Assembly: GCA_927911235.1 (NCBI GenBank)
Contig: CAKMOY010000082.1
Location: 1-10,200 of the forward strand
Origin: an uncultured Moraxella sp.
GTDB lineage: Bacteria; Pseudomonadota; Gammaproteobacteria; Pseudomonadales; Moraxellaceae
DNA: 10,200 nt
Direction: 5' to 3'
The notes under the pieces: generated by a model
The model's database searches: none
Told to the model about the DNA's origin: nothing
The model's input: only the letters and a program-made list of their open reading frames with translations
Part shown: positions 1-7,663 of the stretch, piece after piece
How positions within the stretch are numbered: position 1 is the stretch's first letter
Layout of the letters: each line of letters begins with the position of its first letter
Made by a program: the position numbers and the translations under genes

Positions 1-1382
1 GTCATTTTGGACATATGTTAAACCAAAATAAATCAACCCAAACGGACAACACCATGAAACAAACTTACATCATCAAACCTGCTCACAAATTCACAGGCAC
101 GCACACGGTAGCAGGGGATAAATCCATTTCGCACCGCTCTATCATGTTTGGCTCGCTTGCCAAAGGTGTTACCACCGTTACAGGCTTTTTGGAAGGGGAA
201 GATGCTTTATCCACCTTGCAAGCCTTTCGTGATATGGGCGTAAACATTGAGCGAAATGGCGATAAGGTGGTCATTCATGGTGTGGGCATGAACGGCTTAA
301 AAGCCCCAACAAAACCGCTTGACATGGGCAATTCTGGCACAAGTATGCGACTGCTTGCAGGGATTTTGTCTGCACAAGGCTTTGATAGCGTGATGATTGG
401 CGACCCAAGCTTGTCAAAACGTCCGATGGAGCGAGTTGCCAAGCCACTGCGTGAAATGGGAGCAAAAGTGCAAACCACAGGCGAAAAAGGCACGCCCCCT
501 GTGAGCATTACAGGCAATCAGCCGTTGCAGGGCATTACTTACAATATGCCCATGGCATCAGCACAAGTCAAATCTTGTCTGCTAATTGCAGGGCTGTGGG
601 CAAATGGCAAAACTACCGTTACCGAGCCTGAAGTAACCAGAGACCATACCGAGCGTATGCTGACGGCATTTGGATATAAGGTTGAAAAAAACGGCAATGA
701 AATTAGTGTAATAGGTGGTGGTGAGCTGACCGCTTGCGACATTGCTGTGCCTGCGGACATCTCAAGTGCGGCGTTTTTTATGGTGGCGGCAGCCATTGCC
801 AAAGACGGCGATGTAACCTTGAGCAAAGTTGGCATTAACCCCACTCGCACAGGCGTGATTGACATTTTAAAACTCATGGGGGCGGACATTACGCTTGCCA
901 ATGAAACGATCGTAGGCGGTGAGCCTGTGGCGGATATTATTGTTAAATCGTCAAAATTAAAGGGCATTGAAATTCCAGAGCACCTTGTACCGCTTGCCAT
1001 TGATGAGTTTCCTGTGCTGTTTGTGGCAAGCGCTTGTGCCACAGGCAAAACGGTTCTACATGGAGCAGAAGAACTGCGTGTTAAAGAATCCGACCGCATA
1101 CAAGTCATGGCGGACGGCTTAAAAGTGCTTGGCGTGGATTGCACCGTGCTAGATGATGGCATTGAGATTATCGGCAAAGGCGATGTGGATAATGTGTTTG
1201 GTGGTGGTGAGATTGAATGTCATCATGACCACCGCATTGCCATGAGCTTTACGGTGGCAAGTTTGCGAGCGAGCGATACTATTACCATTCACGGCACAGA
1301 AACGGTCAATACCAGCTTTCCGAACTTTGCAGGGCTTGTTAATGGGGCGGGATTGAATGTTGATGTGGTGGGTGAAATTTAA
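1..1382 (+). CDS. aroA: 3-phosphoshikimate 1-carboxyvinyltransferase (EPSP synthase), class II type; frame open at left edge
   Basis: Transfers the enolpyruvyl group of PEP to shikimate-3-phosphate, the sixth step of the cytosolic shikimate pathway to chorismate. Numbering from the ATG at 15 (455 residues), the four motifs that define class II (CP4-like) enzymes are all present: GDKS at 34-37, SAQVK at 182-186, RDHTE at 209-213 and NPTR at 275-278. The PEP/glyphosate loop reads NSGTSMR at 106-112; D330, E358 (in RVKESDR) and DHR at 405-407 fit the active-site residues of the family. The start is uncertain. Neither the ATG at 15 nor the one at 54 has a good ribosome binding site, and the frame stays open to base 3 (His-Phe-Gly-His before the Met). 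In several Moraxellaceae and Pseudomonas this enzyme is the C-terminal half of a TyrA (prephenate dehydrogenase)-AroA fusion, so the gene may begin outside the window. The EPSP synthase domain itself appears complete. Its stop codon is part of the binding site of the next gene. Confidence 0.95.
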   Translation, partial: HFGHMLNQNKSTQTDNTMKQTYIIKPAHKFTGTHTVAGDKSISHRSIMFGSLAKGVTTVTGFLEGEDALSTLQAFRDMGVNIERNGDKVVIHGVGMNGLKAPTKPLDMGNSGTSMRLLAGILSAQGFDSVMIGDPSLSKRPMERVAKPLREMGAKVQTTGEKGTPPVSITGNQPLQGITYNMPMASAQVKSCLLIAGLWANGKTTVTEPEVTRDHTERMLTAFGYKVEKNGNEISVIGGGELTACDIAVPADISSAAFFMVAAAIAKDGDVTLSKVGINPTRTGVIDILKLMGADITLANETIVGGEPVADIIVKSSKLKGIEIPEHLVPLAIDEFPVLFVASACATGKTVLHGAEELRVKESDRIQVMADGLKVLGVDCTVLDDGIEIIGKGDVDNVFGGGEIECHHDHRIAMSFTVASLRASDTITIHGTETVNTSFPNFAGLVNGAGLNVDVVGEI

Positions 1383-1391
1383 GGAAAAAAT
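1383..1391 (+). promoter_or_regulatory. Ribosome binding site of the antitoxin gene, overlapping the aroA stop
   Basis: TAAGGA, of which TAA is the aroA stop codon (1380-1382), lies six bases before the ATG at 1392. This supports the chosen start and translational linkage of the toxin-antitoxin pair to aroA. Confidence 0.6.
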
Positions 1392-1667
1392 ATGCTAACC
1401 ATTGATATTTCTGCAACAAGTACAGAGTTGATAAATTGGCAAGCTGTAACTAACGCCATGCTAAAAGGAGAGCAAGTTTCAGTTAAAAAAATGGGCGTGG
1501 AAATTGGGTTGTTTTTGCCAAAAACTAAGCAAATGTTTGTTAATAAACGTAAACTCGGTTTTATGCAAGGCGAAGGTGTTGTGCCTGATGATATTCATTG
1601 GGGTGATGATGAAATTCAAATGATGTTTGATGAAACTATTTATAAAGATGATGGGTTTAATCAATGA
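1392..1667 (+). CDS. Type II toxin-antitoxin antitoxin, Phd/YefM-like (COG4118 type)
   Basis: A 91-residue protein that I read as the antitoxin of the PIN-domain toxin encoded next. In this family the N-terminal part folds into a dimer that binds the operator and the C-terminal tail wraps around the toxin. Residues 10-45 follow the family plan, with a helix (ELINWQAVTNAML), then GEQVSVKKMG and a strand ending in LFLP, matching the usual 'GEEVvItrrGkPvArLvP' pattern. The tail, from KRKLGFMQGEG through PDDIHW to a final acidic MMFDE, matches the typical 'RkLGllkGk..vPDDfd' ending of antitoxins paired with COG3744 PIN toxins. The start is fixed by AAGGA just upstream. The last codons overlap the toxin start by four bases. 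Such antitoxins usually repress their own promoter, but I see no separate promoter here, so transcription may come through aroA. Base composition is AT-richer than aroA. Confidence 0.8.
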   Translation: MLTIDISATSTELINWQAVTNAMLKGEQVSVKKMGVEIGLFLPKTKQMFVNKRKLGFMQGEGVVPDDIHWGDDEIQMMFDETIYKDDGFNQ

Positions 1668-2053
1668 GCTATTTACTTGATACCCATATTGTTTTATGGG
1701 TTGCTCGTGAACCGAACAAATTATCCACAGAAGTTATTGATATTTTAGAAAATATTGATAATCAAATTTATTTTAGTTCAATCAACTTATGGGAAATTGC
1801 TTTAAAAAATAGTTTAGGCAAATCTAATTTTCAATATGATGTTACCAAATTAAAATCATTATTGCTAGCCAATGGTTTTTTGGAATTGGCGGTAACTGCT
1901 CGTTATGCTCCGATAATAGAGAAATTGCCTTTTATTCACAAAGACCCATTTGACCGTATGTTAATTGCTCAAGCAATGACAGAAAATTTTTGTCTGATAA
2001 CCAGTGATGAGAAAATTGTACAATACCCTAATCTAACCGTAATGATGAATTAA
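1664..2053 (+). CDS. PIN-domain ribonuclease toxin of a type II toxin-antitoxin pair (VapC-like, COG3744 type)
   Basis: A 129-residue, single-domain PIN protein, the normal size for a VapC-type toxin. These enzymes cut RNA, often tRNA or rRNA, with a Mg2+ or Mn2+ site made of acidic residues. All the expected ones are visible: D6 in LLDTHIVLW, E44 in LWEIALKN, D97 in HKDPFDRMLIAQA and D115 in LITSDEKI. Nothing is truncated, so the toxin should be active unless held by its antitoxin. The ATG overlaps the antitoxin stop (ATGA), the standard arrangement that couples translation of the two. The coding sequence is strongly AT-rich with many A- or T-ending codons, unlike aroA upstream, which suggests acquisition by transfer. 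The RNA target cannot be inferred from sequence alone. Confidence 0.88.
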   Translation: MSYLLDTHIVLWVAREPNKLSTEVIDILENIDNQIYFSSINLWEIALKNSLGKSNFQYDVTKLKSLLLANGFLELAVTARYAPIIEKLPFIHKDPFDRMLIAQAMTENFCLITSDEKIVQYPNLTVMMN

Positions 2054-2060
2054 CCCAAAA

Positions 2061-2945
2061 ATGTCAAACAACCCAATCACCACGACCCCAAAAGGCATTG
2101 CCACCGCCTTATCCGCCTTTTTAATTTGGGGATTTTTCCCTATTTACTTTAAACTGCTAAAAGACTACGATGCCGTTGAAATCATCGGTCATCGTATCGT
2201 CTGGACGTTTGTTGCGATTTTACTGGTATTAATCATCACAAAACGTTGGCAATTTATCACGGTATTAAAACAAAATCCCCGTTGGTTATTTTTTACGCTA
2301 ATCTCAGGCACAATTATCGCGATAAATTGGTTGACTTATGTTTGGGCGGTCAATCACAATCAGATTTTGGAAGCCAGTCTTGGTTATTTTATCGGGCCAT
2401 TAATGGGCGTGTTGCTATCGCTTGTGGTGTTAAAAGAAAAACTGCGTCCGTTGCAATGGCTTGCCGTTGGTTTGGCTGTTGTTGGTGTGTTGATTCAGCT
2501 TGTTATGCTCGGCAAATTGCCTTATGTATCGCTACTGCTCGCAAGTTCGTTTTCGGTGTATGGCATGATGCACCGCCACACACCGCTTGATGCGTTATCT
2601 GCCATGTTTATTGAAACGACTTTGCTTGTACCGATTATGATTTTTTGGTTTATGCAAGCAGATGTGGCAAGTTCTAGCCTTGATTTTTGGCTTTCATCAA
2701 ACATTTTTTTATTAATGCTTGCTGGCCCGATTACGCTAATTCCTTTACTTTTGTTTAACAAAGCCACCAAAATGGTCGCCTTTAGTCTGCTAAGTTTTAT
2801 GAATTATTTAACGCCGTCTATCATCTTTTTTATGGCGATATTTTTGTACAATGAGCCGTTTAATATGAGTAAATTGGTAACGTTTGGCTTTATTTGGGTA
2901 GGGCTTATCTTTTTTAGTTATGATTTGATTAAACATCGTAAATAA
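2061..2945 (+). CDS. rarD: EamA-family transporter RarD
   Basis: A 294-residue inner-membrane protein of the drug/metabolite transporter superfamily, with about ten hydrophobic segments and the usual RarD length. The RarD-type opening is clear: a short polar start, then ALSAFLIWGFFPIYFKLL, followed by EIIGHRIVWTF at about 40-50. Later segments include AINWLTYVWAVNH at about 88-100 and a final helix before the basic tail DLIKHRK. RarD was named as a predicted chloramphenicol-sensitivity permease, but its natural substrate is not established. The gene begins seven bases after the toxin stop with no obvious Shine-Dalgarno sequence, so it may depend on upstream translation. It is followed by a candidate hairpin terminator. 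Confidence 0.9.
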   Translation: MSNNPITTTPKGIATALSAFLIWGFFPIYFKLLKDYDAVEIIGHRIVWTFVAILLVLIITKRWQFITVLKQNPRWLFFTLISGTIIAINWLTYVWAVNHNQILEASLGYFIGPLMGVLLSLVVLKEKLRPLQWLAVGLAVVGVLIQLVMLGKLPYVSLLLASSFSVYGMMHRHTPLDALSAMFIETTLLVPIMIFWFMQADVASSSLDFWLSSNIFLLMLAGPITLIPLLLFNKATKMVAFSLLSFMNYLTPSIIFFMAIFLYNEPFNMSKLVTFGFIWVGLIFFSYDLIKHRK

Positions 2946-2979
2946 ATGGGTGTCAACGTTGGGTTTGCCCATGTTTTTT
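2946..2979 (+). terminator. Candidate terminator after rarD
   Basis: TGGG (2960-2963), loop TTTG, CCCA (2968-2971), followed by TG and six T. ATGGG at 2946-2950 can compete for the same CCCAT arm. The stem is short (4-5 pairs), so this is only a moderate candidate. It would end the aroA-to-rarD transcript. Confidence 0.4.
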
Positions 2980-2987
2980 GTTAAAAT
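2959..2987 (+). promoter_or_regulatory. Possible sigma-70 promoter for folB
   Basis: TTGGGT (2959-2964), a 17-base spacer and TAAAAT (2982-2987) lie 24 bases before the folB start. The -10 is good, the -35 matches only in TTG, and it overlaps the rarD terminator hairpin. This is a weak prediction. Confidence 0.3.
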
Positions 2988-3011
2988 AGCCCTTTTAGCA
3001 TTGGAAATACT

Positions 3012-3440
3012 ATGAATAACTCAAATAACCCTAATCAAACAACACATAGCCCAACCAATCACCACACCTTAACAGGTACGTCAACCGATACGGTTTTTAT
3101 CAAAGGCTTAAAAGTTGATGCGGTGATTGGCGTATACGAATGGGAACAAAAAATCACTCAGCCATTGATTTTTGACATTGAAATGATTGGTTGTCAATAC
3201 AAAGCCTCTCAAACTGACGATATCAACGATGCAATTAATTATAAAAGCGTGTGCGAGCGAGTGGCACAGGTGAGTATGTCCAATAAAGTCGCTTTGTTGG
3301 AGCGATTGGCACAGTTGGTCGTCGATATGATTTTGACCGAATTTCGCCCAGAAAAAGTAACCATTAGCATTCATAAGCCCACGGCGATTAAAGAAGCTAA
3401 CAGTGTGGGGGTGAAAATCACTCGATTTTTACAGCCCTAA
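3012..3440 (+). CDS. folB: Dihydroneopterin aldolase
   Basis: Cleaves 7,8-dihydroneopterin to 6-hydroxymethyl-7,8-dihydropterin and glycolaldehyde in folate synthesis (cytosol, normally an octamer). The core runs from about residue 27 (TVFIKGLKVDAVIGVYEWEQ) to the end and closely follows E. coli FolB. E45 in GVYEWE is the conserved pterin-anchoring glutamate, Y77 in INYKSV the conserved tyrosine and K122 in HKP the catalytic lysine; VGVKITRF closes the fold. The product is 142 residues because of an Asn/Thr/His-rich N-terminal extension of about 26 residues that the usual 118-125 residue family members lack. The start at 3012 is supported by GGA seven bases upstream; a later start would remove the extension, but no in-frame ATG is available before the core. 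The extension is probably disordered. Confidence 0.93.
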   Translation: MNNSNNPNQTTHSPTNHHTLTGTSTDTVFIKGLKVDAVIGVYEWEQKITQPLIFDIEMIGCQYKASQTDDINDAINYKSVCERVAQVSMSNKVALLERLAQLVVDMILTEFRPEKVTISIHKPTAIKEANSVGVKITRFLQP

Positions 3441-3469
3441 ATCATATTCTTTTAACGACATTGCCTAAT

Positions 3470-4481
3470 ATGACTAAACAAAGTTTTACCACTACCGCAA
3501 TCCGCAAACGACTTTACAATATTTTACAAAATGATGATGACGACAGCAAAACAGGTCGTATGAGCGAATATTTTTTGATATTTTTGATTTTGTTAAATGT
3601 GTTAGCGGTGATTTTGTCATCGGTGAATGAAATTTATCGTGAATACCAGACTTTTTTTTGATTTTTTTTGAAAAATTTTTCGTTGGTGGTTTTTACGGTG
3701 GAATATTTCACTCGTTTTTGGGGTGATTGCCGAAATTGACGATAGCAAAACGGCTTGGCAAAACCGCAAAGAATGGCTATTTAGCACAGGTTCGTTGATT
3801 GATTTTGTGGCGATTTTTCCTGCGTATTTGAACTTTTTTGTGCCAATGAATTTGCGTTTGTTAATTGTGTTACGATTGTTAAGATTATTTAAACTGACTC
3901 GCTATTTCTTGGCATTACGCATTTTGTTAAATGTGATAAAACGAGAAAAAGAATCATTCAAAGCGGTGATTTTTATCTTGTTGATTTTAATCATTTTGGC
4001 GGCAAGCGGCATTTATGCGGTGGAAAACAAAGCCCAGCCAGAAGAGTTTGAATCTATTCCAAAAGCGATGTGGTGGGCGGTGGTAACGTTGACAACGGTG
4101 GGTTATGGTGATGTAACACCTGTTACGATGATAGGCAAGTTTTTGGGGGCGATGATTACGATTTTGGGCGTGGGTCTGGCGGCATTGCCTGCAGGTATTT
4201 TGGCATCAGGGTTGGCAACCGAGCTTGAACTTCGTAAAAAGAATAGTGAAGATTTGCTAAAAAATATGATTATGGATAGACAGCTTGATTTAAATGAAGA
4301 AAATCATAATATTGAAAAAATCCGCAAAGAATTGGGATTGACTGAAGAACAAGCGTTGATGGTGATTGAAGATATTAAGGTGGATTTGGTGTACAAAAAG
4401 CAGTCAAATTTTTGTCCAAATTGTGGTTATCATTTGCACAACCATCAATCGGATAATTTACAAAAAAGTGATGAACAATAA
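3470..4481 (+). pseudogene. Voltage-gated ion channel (Kch-type potassium channel family), broken by about four frameshifts
   Basis: Six-helix ion-transport channel for the inner membrane. The parts are in three frames. The N-terminus and S1 run from ATG 3470 (MTKQSF; a TTG at 3461 is possible) to a stop at 3659. The end of S2 (VVFTVEYFTRFW) is at 3686-3721. S3, the arginine-rich S4 (RLLIVLRLLRLFKLTRY), the pore and the tail run from about 3723 to 4481. The potassium selectivity filter TTVGYGD is intact at 4092-4112. The tail after the pore carries a charged helical stretch and a CPNCGYHLHNH zinc-ribbon-like end (4413-4445). Removing one T from each T8 run (3652-3659, 3662-3669), one G from 3685-3688 and one G from G4 (3720-3723) restores a single frame of 335 residues. 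As written, the protein stops after S1. It lies 29 bases after folB, probably co-transcribed. Homopolymer sequencing errors are an alternative explanation. Confidence 0.8.
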
Positions 4482-4484
4482 GAT

Positions 4485-5693
4485 ATGCCAAATCAAAACC
4501 CAACTTTACCCAATTTGACCGAAACCCAAAAAAAATATTTGCCGATTATTGTGGCGATTGTGTTGTTTATGCAGATTTTAGATGCCACGATTTTAAACAC
4601 CGCCTTGCCTGCGATGGCAAAGGATTTACATCAGGCTGTGTTGTCTATGCAGTGGGCGGTGATTAGTTATACGCTGACCTTGGCGATTTTTACGCCGATT
4701 AGCGGTTTTATTGCCGATAAATATGGCACAAAGACGACTTTTATGGTGGCGGTATCTATTTTTACGTTGGGGTCTTTGATGTGTGCGTTGTCGCCTACGT
4801 TAAACAGTTTGATTTTTTCTCGTGTGGTGAAAGGGCTTGGCGGTGCGTTGATGATGCCTGTGGCAAAGCTGACGCTGATTAAAAGCTATCCTAGAGAGCA
4901 GATGTTATCCATCATGAATTATGCGGTCATGCCTGCGTTGATTGGTCCTGTGATTGGGACTTTGGTCGGTGGTTATTTGGTGGAATTGGCAAGCTGGCAT
5001 TGGATTTTTTTTGATAAGTGTGCCGATTGGGGTGATAGGCTTGTGGGCGGGCTATCAATTAATGCCAAATTATGTTGAAAAAAACGCCAATATGGATTTT
5101 GTTGGGGGTTTTTGTTGTTTGGCGGTTCTATGGCAAGTTTTACTTTTGCTTTAGAATTTGCCAATAATATCGATGTGAATAATCCAAGTTCTATCGTTTT
5201 TACGCTACTGGTGGCGGTCGTTGCAGTGATTTTGTTGGTGGGCTATTATCTGCATGCCAAATATGTAGAAAGCCGTAATGGGCAAAAACCCTTGTTTGGC
5301 TTGGATTTGTTTTGGATTCGCACCTTTAGAGTGGGGATTTTTGGCAATCTTTTGACAAGGCTTGGTATGAGTGCTGTGCCGTTGCTGGCGTTTATGGGGG
5401 CGTGCAATTCGCTTCAGTTTAGTGCGATGAATAGTATCAGCATTGCAAAATTACGCCGAGAACAGACGAGTAGCGGAAATAGTTTGTTATCGGTCAATCA
5501 ACAGCTTGCGATGAGCTTTGGCATTGGTTTGTCGGCGATGTTGTTACATATGCTGACACCTGCAAGGGCAAGTTTGGCACAGACACAACAGGCGTTTAGC
5601 ATGGCGTTTGTGATTTTGGGATTGATGACGATTTTGTCAGGGTTGTATTTTTTAAAATTGCATAAAATTGATGGGCGAGGTATGTATCAATAA
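4485..5693 (+). pseudogene. MFS multidrug exporter, DHA2 / MdtD-like, frameshifted and internally deleted
   Basis: Proton-driven exporter of the major facilitator superfamily, inner membrane. Family signatures: LDATILNTALPAMAKDL near the first helix, GFIADKYGTK (motif A) after helix 2, and ALIGPVIGTLVGGYLVELASWHWIFF (motif C and the following SWHWIFF). The frame shifts by +1 in a T8 run (5005-5012), reads LISVPIGVIGLWAGYQL in another frame, and shifts back at G5T5 (5104-5113), resuming at LLFGGSMASFTFAL. In addition, RLGMSAVPLL (to about 5387) runs straight into AFMGACNSLQFSAMN (from about 5388). In MdtD relatives these two blocks are separated by about 80 residues (several helices). The repaired product is 402 residues against about 470-480 in the family. 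The start is three bases after the channel gene, so the two were one transcript. Even if the shifts are sequencing errors, the deletion should leave it non-functional. Confidence 0.82.
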
Positions 5694-5720
5694 AAGTTGA
5701 ATTATATTGGTGAATTTGGT

Positions 5721-5757
5721 AAAAAAAATCGCTGTGCAATGATACAACGATTTTTAA
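5721..5757. terminator. Bidirectional terminator between converging genes
   Basis: AAAAATCG (5724-5731) pairs perfectly with CGATTTTT (5748-5755), with a further TGT/ACA pairing inside the loop. A-run on the left and T-run on the right let it work on both strands, after the exporter gene (+) and the metalloprotease gene (-). Confidence 0.6.
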
Positions 5758-5772
5758 TGTATTTAAACAGGA

Positions 5773-7532
5773 TTAAAAAGGATAGACAGGCAAAGCACCT
5801 GTAACAGGTAAGTTACCCACCCATTTGCCTTCACTTAAATGATTGGCACGATTTCTTGGAATGGCATAAAAATTCAGCGGTGCTGTTGGTAAGTTTAACA
5901 TAGCGACCGATTGACGAGCCTTATCCGAGATTGGCAAGCCGTACATTTGATACACGTTTTTCATGTCATAGCCGATGATTTTTGAGGTTAGCATATAGTT
6001 AAGTTCAGGGTTGGTATAGCTTCTGTCGGTATATGCCCCTAGACCGTATTTGGCTTTTTCTTCGGCGGTGGCTTTGGCAATATCCATTTTACCGACCAGA
6101 CGGCTACCGATGTTTAATAGTCTAAAATATTCAAATGTGCCGTTTACGCTTGGTTGTGTTTCGTTTAACACAAGTCGTGTGTAGGTAAAGGCTTGTTGCA
6201 TGGCGAACGCACGTTTTCCGTTATTATTGGCATAGCCATCGCCATTCCAGATATTTTTTTCTACAACTTTGCGTAAGGCTTCATCTGTGGTGTTGGTCGC
6301 ACGGGCGTTGTTAATTTGCTCATAAATTAGCCAATGAGCAAAGTTATCCGTATTGTTATCACTGCCGTACAACGCATATTTGCGTAACATACTCAAGCCT
6401 GCCAAATGGTTGTTATCACATTCAACTGCACAGCCGATAGTTTTGCCTGTTTCCGAGCTTTTAAAGGTTAAATTGAGCACATTTTGCACGGTGTTATGCC
6501 CCAATTCATGCACCCAACCCCAAACGCTATCAATGCCTGTATAAGCGTCCGATGGATTGTCCGAACATAAAAAGCCACAAGCTGCTATCCAACCGATAAA
6601 ATGTTGTATGCTTGGCGGTTGATGAATGTCGCCTGTACAATCCCAGTCTTTCGCATTACAGTATTGTTTGCTACTGTCGGCAAGTGGCATATTGTTGTAG
6701 CCATTGGCGATATGATTGCTGTCAAAAACCACCGATTTGATATTGTCAATATAATCTCGTGGATTGGCATTGCCAACGGAATTAATGGCGTAACCTGTGA
6801 TTTGTTGGATTTCCGCCCCTGTAAATTTAAACGTATTCCAACCAAATTTTTGACTTTGTAAGGCGGTGCTGGCTTCGTTAATTTGAGCGTCAGTAATCGG
6901 TTGGCTAAAGTCATAATGGGCGTATTTTGCTGAGCCTTTAATGCGTAAAGTAACGGTAGAATGTGGCACAGCGTTACTAAAGTTTAACATCAAAGGTCCG
7001 CCAAACGGACTGTTAAACACGGTTGTATTTTGTTTGTCTAGCGGAATTGTATAACTGTTTGGACGGCGTGGGCGAGAATAACCGTCAAAAGGATTGCCAA
7101 CTGCACGTAAATGACTGGTTTGCACTCGCAAATTCGCATTGGCATTAGCGTCATCGGCAACGACTTGAATTTCAACAGGTTTACTTGGAATGCTCGCTCG
7201 TCCGATTAAAGTAACGCCAGAATTTTGTGGAATGGTAACGGTAATCGTTTCCCAATCTTCACTTGTGGCAATTTCTTTGGCAACCGCTGGCATATATTCC
7301 CATGCCTTTGCCAACGGCTTGGGCGACACCACCGCTTGTCCAGTTACTACCCATAAAGACCACGTGTAGTTGGTGTAGGCGTAACGGGATTGCTTGTCTC
7401 TGTTGTGCCAATTGGGGTGTTGATGGCGTTTGTGCTAGATGAGTCAACCGATGAAGAATTGCTACACGCTGTTAAAGTTAGGCTTGCCAAAACTGCCAGT
7501 GACAAAGGTTCTACACAAAAATGAGATAGCAT
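5773..7532 (-). pseudogene. M60 / ImpA-like secreted zinc metalloprotease (mucin-type glycoprotein protease), lipoprotein signal out of frame
   Basis: The 5' part, from ATG 7532, encodes a lipoprotein signal: hydrophobic PLSLAVLASLTLTAC with lipobox LTAC (Cys at 7464-7466), then a Ser/Thr/Pro-rich linker ending at a stop near 7347. The catalytic part is in another frame, open from GTG 7332 (519 codons), with no ribosome binding site of its own. It holds a beta-rich region (about 25-135) and the M60 motif HELGH (275-279; bases 6496-6510), with E304 in VECDNN, 24 residues on, as likely third zinc ligand. The C-terminus has the PRNRANHLSEGKWVG and LPVYPF ending. Known relatives (ImpA of Pseudomonas, about 920 residues; SslE, AcfD) act on O-glycosylated host proteins and mucins. 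Here only about 275 residues plus the short signal precede the zinc site, so roughly 300 residues of the ImpA N-terminal region seem to be missing. The exact shift point lies between 7345 and 7460. It is probably not secreted, so inactive; confidence is higher for the family than for the decay. Confidence 0.75.
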
Positions 7533-7537
7533 ACATT

Positions 7538-7559
7538 TACCCTATGATTACCCTATGAT
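7538..7559. repeat. Perfect 11-bp tandem duplication before the metalloprotease gene
   Basis: TACCCTATGAT occurs twice back to back (7538-7548, 7549-7559). On the minus strand each copy contains AGGGTA; the nearer copy would be the ribosome binding site for the ATG at 7532, the second is a duplicate. The copy number could change translation or spacing from the promoter. Confidence 0.8.
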
Positions 7560-7648
7560 AAAAAAATTGAAAAAAATATTTGATAACAGTTATTTTAGTT
7601 CAAGTGGACTATTTTTTACCAATACTTTTGGACAATCTTTGTTAAAAT

Positions 7649-7663
7649 AAAGATAAAATCTTT
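7649..7663 (-). terminator. Weak AT hairpin at the end of thiE
   Basis: AAAGAT (7649-7654), loop AAA, ATCTTT (7658-7663), followed on the minus strand by ATTTT. The stem has only one GC pair per arm, so it may not terminate efficiently. No better terminator lies between thiE and the metalloprotease gene. Confidence 0.25.

Noticed and set aside
539..1177. 212-codon open frame on the minus strand within aroA
   Set aside because: Antisense shadow of a strongly conserved gene; serine/threonine-rich composition with no recognisable domain.
2246..2590. 114-codon plus-strand frame inside rarD
   Set aside because: Out-of-frame shadow of rarD with no membrane pattern or binding site of its own.
3652..3723. 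Programmed frameshifting in the channel gene
   Set aside because: Four separate shifts would be needed, with no stimulatory structure evident; mutation or sequencing error is simpler.
7259..7447. 62-codon minus-strand frame bridging the signal and protease parts of the M60 gene
   Set aside because: Third frame across the break; the residues do not resemble ImpA-family sequence, and it overlaps both real frames.
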